Below are positions 58,831 through 64,000 of a stretch of DNA of 64,000 nucleotides, piece by piece. Numbering within the stretch: position 1 is the first letter of the stretch; every line of letters starts with the position of its first letter. Under the pieces are notes generated by a model. It worked only from the letters and a program-made list of their open reading frames with translations. It had not been told where the DNA came from and did no database searches. The stretch spans positions 31,696,964 through 31,760,963 of the forward strand of contig OX439001.1 of NCBI GenBank assembly GCA_949316495.1. The letters run 5' to 3'. Origin of the DNA: Amphiduros pacificus. Its lineage: Eukaryota > Annelida > Polychaeta > Phyllodocida > Hesionidae. The position numbers and the translations under genes are program-made.

Positions 58831-61590
58831 AGGGGGCTGAGCAGCTCACGGCGGTTGGTTGAGTAGGAGTACGGTGTCAGATGGCACAGGTAACTCTGTT
58901 TATATGTTCAGCTATGAGCGCCAGGTGTACTGGTAAGTAAATGATCACTTAACTCTGACTCTCACCCACAGCGGGACCTCTCACAAGTTGGGGTATCTTT
59001 GCACGGCTTCACCACATATCCCAACCCTATCGCTCCTCTTGTCAATTTTCTGCGATGACCTTGAAAATCGTTTTATCGTTTACCTATTAAACCTAAATAA
59101 CCCAATTCATTGGGTCAAAGATTAGAGCTAGCGTTTTTGTTACTAAAAGGTTCAGTGCACTTTTAATATGAAAATTCTTTCGTATGAAAATTACTTCAAG
59201 AAGTAGCAAAAAGGGTTGATCCAATGTGACTTCCTTTCAACATACAACAAATACGGTGTTTTATCTTTCACAAAATTGAGCAATTTGACAATGCAAATTG
59301 ACCCTTGATTCCACATTTATGACTGATGGTCGGGATGAACAAACATCAACCCCACTTGCTGGTGTGGTGTATAATGATTATTTCCACATCAATGGGATGT
59401 CCCCAGAGATTTAGTTTATATAATATTACCCATATATGAAATCGGAATAAGTAAATGGTTTATAATGGCATCCTTTCCATATATCCTTCTATCTTCTATA
59501 GCTTAAACAGGTGCTAATTATTTTAGATACAGTCAAACAAATCACATCAAATCAAAATCTGATCGGGTTTAAATACTTCAATCAACTAAGCTTTAATAAC
59601 TCAATGTGCTGAATTTTGAGCAGACCTTTCAGCTAATTTTGTGCACCTGGCTAACATAGAAAAGTTAAATATGATTCCTTACTACCAGTCAAAGTGTTAC
59701 ATATATTACAAAGAAAAAGTCTTCCGGTGAAAATTACCAATTCTTCACGCCAGTAATATGATTTTCAACACCCTCTTTCAAAATATCTGACCAACTTTTC
59801 CATCATGTGATTTGTACATGTATAACATTACTGACAGACACGTGCACCGGTAACACATCATGTGGGCGATTTATTCAGCATTATGAAAAGGTTACCAGAA
59901 CACAAGGGAAGATTAAGCCGGTGAAAATGCGCCTTCCATGAAATTAGCCTCTAGTAATTTTACCGCCAGGGAAAAGGTTAAGTGCAGATAACTTGTTCAG
60001 AGGGGACTGGAGTGAGTTAGGAAACGGCGTAGAAAAGCTGACATTAAGAGTGTGGAAGCCATTTGGTGAGGACAGTATTCCTCTGACCCATCCTTGTAAT
60101 TACATCTCTTCAGGTCTTTTGAAGTTGTTATATCGCTACACATATAATGACCAGCAAATAGCCAGACCTCTTTCTGTCGATCCCGCCCACCCGCTCATTT
60201 TTTTCATGGTGAAAACAAATTGCTATAAAAAAAAATTCTTCTTTAAAAGCACAGTCATGCATTATTATCTTGCAATGTTAAGCTATTTCCGCTGTGTCAT
60301 ACGAGAGATAGAAGATAAACTACCAGAGTCCTTCAGAAGATGTATTGCCAATATGATTATGATAAAAGTGGCGATTGCCTGCCACATTTCCTTGTAACTT
60401 ACTGACAAATCTTAAGAGTAATCTCAGCCAATTACTATTTGATGTCCATACTGAATTGCTTTTAAGATTCTGTCTACAGAATAAGCTAGTCAACCAAACA
60501 TAAACCGTGACATGCAACACAGCCAACTAAACATGTATATATCATTCATTGATAACATGAAGTGAAAATACACAGTGATTAACAATTGAAATTGAATCCA
60601 ATGATATGTGTAAAATATGAGATAATTGTGCACAAAAGTAGTTCCAATATACCATTTATTTCAAATATTCTTGTAAATGAAAACTTTACACTTCCAGAAA
60701 GAAGCCAGTCATTATGGATCGGTCTGCGGTGTGATATACGAGACAAGAACACTTTCAAATAATTAATGCCCTGTCACTTGGAGAGAGATAGATACCTTAC
60801 ATATCTTTTTTTGGCATTGAAGTTTTGTTGAAAAGATAAACTGATGTGTTAAAATTTTTATTTATTCCATTATTTTAAAGACACACAACTTATGAGCCTT
60901 AAAGTGGATGTCGTGATTGTTTAAGGTGTGTGTATTATTCATCCCGACCCGATTGTTTGATATTGAAGATCACCTTTTACATAATAACGCGTGACATGCT
61001 TTTCCCATAACAGAACGTACCTGACTTTGGAAGTGAAATACTGCAGTCATCAGTAGAACTGACAGACATAGGCCTATAATGCTTTTACTGTGTGGGATGC
61101 ATCTACAAATGATACAAGACTGAATTCAGACCTTTGTGGGCAACTTTGAAGTGACTTTCAAATGACTTTGAAAACGAAACACCTATTTCCGTGGATTTTA
61201 CTATAAATGTCAATGTTCAGTCATCTGTATCTTTCAAGCTCGAGTTCAGAGAGTCTTCATTCATCAAAATCCGTTCAGAATTAACAATATTAGAGCACTT
61301 TTCAATTTTAGACCAATCTGCAAAATTAGAAAAACAAAAGAAAATTACAGGAAACTTTGATATGCTTAGCTATTTTGAAACAATATCTGCAAGAACAACT
61401 TATTGGTGTTAATTTATGAAAGTACATATTATACTTAATAGAGCAAAAGAAAATCTACTGAAAATAAAGTCCATCAATTTCGAGATTTATTAACAAGCTA
61501 AATTTGGTAAGATAATAACTAGAATGTGGTAGGTGAACAAAGGATGAAAATTGACGGGACTTTAAATTGATCCAATGCAATCTGATAAAG

Positions 61591-61593
<3 letters not shown>
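58831..61593. other. Intergenic, with two possible splice donors near 58900
   Basis: GGCACAG/GTAACT (about 58889) and GTACTG/GTAAGTA (about 58931) are good donor matches, and the area is less AT-rich, so a noncoding first exon is possible. The 134-codon frame at 59993-60397 begins without ATG and has no family features. The rest is AT-rich and unremarkable. Confidence 0.3.

Positions 61594-61651
<58 letters not shown>
61594..61651. repeat. (TA)n microsatellite
   Basis: About 58 bp of uninterrupted TA. Confidence 0.97.
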
Positions 61652-61652
<1 letters not shown>

Positions 61653-61655
61653 CAT

Positions 61656-61838
61656 ACAAGTGTAATTTCAGATAATAATCCCCAATAAGTTATTCTAATT
61701 GTAAAAGTACATGTACATTAAAAGGTTAATAAACTCTCATAGTAATTATACAAGTGTAATTTCAGATAATAATCCCCAATAAGTTATTCTAATTGTAAAA
61801 GTACATGTACATTAAAAGGTTAATAAACTCTCATAGTA
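61656..61838. repeat. 94-bp tandem duplication, two copies
   Basis: ACAAGTGTAATTTCAGATAA at 61656 and again at 61750; the two units are identical until they part after CTCTCATAGTA. It adjoins the TA tract. Confidence 0.95.
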
Positions 61839-61839
61839 T

Positions 61840-62664
61840 TAGAAAATGTGCCAAATTTATAATAGAAAATAATCAGGTAACTAGAAATGTATTAAATGTC
61901 GAAACAAATAGATTACTTCATTGAATAGCTGATAGAGTTTTGAAAATTTTATAATATTTTATTTTATTCTACGATAAGAGGAAAATTCTAAAATTAATTT
62001 TCGAATATGTATATAAATTGGAGAATGTGTTCTATTTTATTGCTGGTTAAAAGTGACGTCATACACCCACTGCAATAGGAAGTTTTCTACTACCCATTTC
62101 ATGTTCCCATTTCTTGTGATATTATGGAGAGACACGGAGGATGTCAAATGGTTAAATAGGGTAGAGTCGTGAGTGCGTTTTCATGTAATGATATCATTTT
62201 TGATAGTTGTGGCCAAGCTGTGAAAACGAGTAGAATGAACGTTGATTTAAAATTGCCTCAGCATCTCCTGAGGGCCTAACACATAATGAGTTATAAAAGT
62301 ACTTTTTAGTTATGTTTAAACTGACCGTTTTGAAAGATTTTTAGTTAATCATTTTATTCGAAGACATAGTTATATGCGATACGACTGTTTCGGATGCTAT
62401 TAAATAAGCACTTTTTGTATGATATTTAAACTGACCGTCTCGGATGCTATGCAATGTGACCTTTTTGCGTGATATTCAAATCGATCTTTTTGTCTGATAT
62501 TTAACATAAACGACAAGAAATATGTGGGACCCAATTCTTGAATCATCTATATTCTTTGCCGTGAGTAAATTAAAATTACATTTATGTACAAGATCACACA
62601 ATCCACAAACATATATTATGATAGAAAATTGATCTTTTTAAAAAATAGTTCTCTTCGCCAATTG
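61840..62664. other. Spacer with a short GTATGATATTTAAACTGACC-type repeat
   Basis: Between 62300 and 62510, TTTAAACTGACCGT and related phrases recur three or four times with CGGATGCTAT. Nothing else was recognised. Confidence 0.4.
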
Positions 62665-62673
62665 TCCCAGCGT

Positions 62674-63132
62674 TAGTGTTCATCAATCACCAATCGGCAA
62701 AGCCCAGATAGGTGATCTGGAGGGGTTTGTCGAACGTCCATGGTCCCTACCAATTACAACCAAAGAAAAGTTTGGTGGAGTTGATTGAGTTCTAGTGAAG
62801 TAAAAATTCGCCAGCTGCAAAAACTGTGGTAAACCCGTTTAAACGTCAACATTGAACCCGTTTCAACTGCCGTTAAAATGGGTTTGACTCAATTTTTGCA
62901 GCTGGCGATTATTATCAAGTATTTATATTTTCCTTATTTAATGTTATCCAAAGAATAATCAAGCTCTTTTGTGAGATTTTAGATATAATTACACATAAAA
63001 TATGGATTATCACTAAAACAGTTGGGTATTTAAAAAATTACATCTAAACGAGATTATGAAGGAAAAGAAAAAATCTCAGACCTCTTCAGATCACCTATCT
63101 GGGCTTTGCCGATTGGTGATTGGAGAACACTA
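62674..63132. mobile_element. Palindromic MITE (459 bp) with 9-bp target duplication, copy 2
   Basis: The direct 9-mer TCCCAGCGT flanks it (62665-62673 and 63133-63141). Ends and inner palindrome are as in the copy at 4730-5174, to which it is very similar throughout. Confidence 0.9.
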
Positions 63133-63141
63133 TCCCAGCGT

Positions 63142-63645
63142 TCTTATCATTTTGTCTGTTATTTTTCTCAAACATGTACAGTTCCATCAAATCCCGAACG
63201 TTTCAAGCAGCATGAATGCGAAGATTATCATTGACAATATTTCACGGCCTGTCATATATTGAATAATTTGGAATAATGAGAGTTTGTGTCATTAACCTCT
63301 CTAAAAAGGTCCGGATCATTGGAATCTCACGCCATACATGTCAATCATTCTGCCTTTATTTGCGCTATAATTTGGCGCAGTCAACATACATTGCTTAAAA
63401 CCAGACTGGCTCCCTGTGATGAAATCCAAGACGGTCATTTGTCATTCTTCACCAACTATGTGGGTCCAATCGCAGTTTTGAGGAATGTTCATACGTGCCG
63501 AGGTCATAACTCATATAGAGAAATGACTTGCTGTTCTGGTCATATCTCGGCCACACTCCTATCTCCTGATTGTTCCTATTCTTCTGTGGAAATTCTCCCC
63601 AACAAATTGCAACCAGAAGGTTGGATCAGGGGGACGGGCTGAAGA
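63142..63645. other. Spacer with an unsupported open frame
   Basis: A frame at 63286-63642 (118 codons) is less AT-rich than average, but nothing in it is recognised and it lacks a clear start context. It is not called as a gene. Confidence 0.3.
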
Positions 63646-63735
63646 GCACCCATCCTAAATGATATTTATTTATAGTAGCACCCATCCTAAATAATAATTA
63701 TTTATTATAGCGCTCATCCTAAATAATATTTATTC
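63646..63735. repeat. Short tandem repeat, three units
   Basis: GCACCCATCCTAAATGATAT and two close variants lie about 35 bp apart. The following 63740-64000 ends in AAAGCGCTATATAAGC, a phrase found at the 3' ends of some animal SINEs, so a SINE cut by the window edge is possible. Confidence 0.6.
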
Positions 63736-64000
63736 ATTCCCGTTTTTGGTGGAGTCGCTCGGCTTGACGGGGTGGACTGAGAGAGTGCATGGGGTGGCTT
63801 GTTCAAGGTTAGTCACCGAACCCTTGCTGGAGATTAACAGCGTTCTGAATGCATCATAAGGGTGAGTGTGCCTTGTGATGACACCCATAAGTCAGCGGCG
63901 ATCACAATGTGGCGCGGTAAGATTGGCATGGCAAGTGGAGTGGAAAACGTGGCCGCACAAAGCGCTATATAAGCCGTCCGCCCATAATAATACCCCGGTA

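Noticed and set aside
59993-60397. 134-codon open frame
   Set aside because: It starts without ATG, has no recognisable domain and lies in AT-rich sequence. Chance is more likely.
63286-63642. 118-codon open frame near the right edge
   Set aside because: No family features and no start context. It may be part of a repeat cut by the window edge.

Overview
The window reads as nuclear DNA of an invertebrate animal. It is AT-rich, has short spliced introns with GT/AG borders, low gene density and very many small transposons, satellites and microsatellites. A tRNA-headed SINE with a 3' body ending in a (CAAA)n tail, together with the general repeat style, suggests a marine lophotrochozoan such as a mollusc. 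That assignment is an inference and no single feature proves it.

Only two host genes can be supported well. On the minus strand at the left edge (519-1710) lies the main coding exon of a Golgi core-2-type beta-1,6-N-acetylglucosaminyltransferase (GT14 family). Its 5' splice donor sits inside a 47-bp tandem repeat, so three identical donors lie in a row; the last exon(s) are outside the window. On the plus strand at 13268-14931 is a complete three-exon gene for a BTB-BACK protein ending in a jacalin-like lectin domain instead of kelch repeats. Weaker coding candidates are a small ORF at 35326-35588 (-), a frame-shifted exon-like stretch at 27000-27488 (-) and a splice-bounded segment at 10823-11029 (-).

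Layout. 1-390: interspersed repeat. 390-1740: GCNT gene. 2690-5990: nested transposons (hAT-like ends 2881/5459, a hAT MITE with 8-bp target duplication, a MITE with 9-bp duplication, then a degenerate 145-bp repeat). 7580-8973: TA-flanked element carrying a LINE tail. 11836-12686: inverted-arm element with a nested hAT-like MITE. 13037-13217: TA and ACATAT microsatellite just upstream of the BTB gene. 17100-20050: thicket of one MITE-like family with a 140-bp-arm hairpin. 20480-21800: LINE reverse transcriptase remnant. 22220-24430: 180-bp satellite with inverted ends and an inserted 455-bp element. 24430-26780: mosaic repeat with tRNA-like segments, repeated at 37.4-39.3, 40.5-42.0 and 50-52 kb. 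28440-28757: SINE with 11-bp duplications. 29753-34043: broken Ty3/gypsy chromodomain retrotransposon. 39380-40490: hairpin-ended 145-bp tandem array. 46.3-48.7 kb: two related minisatellites around a TTAA-flanked element. 49.2-53.1 kb: microsatellites. 53122-54041: long foldback element. 54.3-55.0 kb: GTT/GCT array. 55741-57688: apparently perfect 974-bp tandem duplication. 58.3-58.8 kb: degenerate 115-bp repeat. 62674-63132: a second 9-bp-duplication MITE.

The two genes show no sign of working together. The window is best read as two genes in a dense record of transposition in which several insertions can be ordered by nesting and by intact target duplications. No new multigene system was found. 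The most notable points are the triplicated splice donor, the BTB-jacalin fusion, the perfect 974-bp duplication, and the satellite that seems to have grown inside a foldback element.
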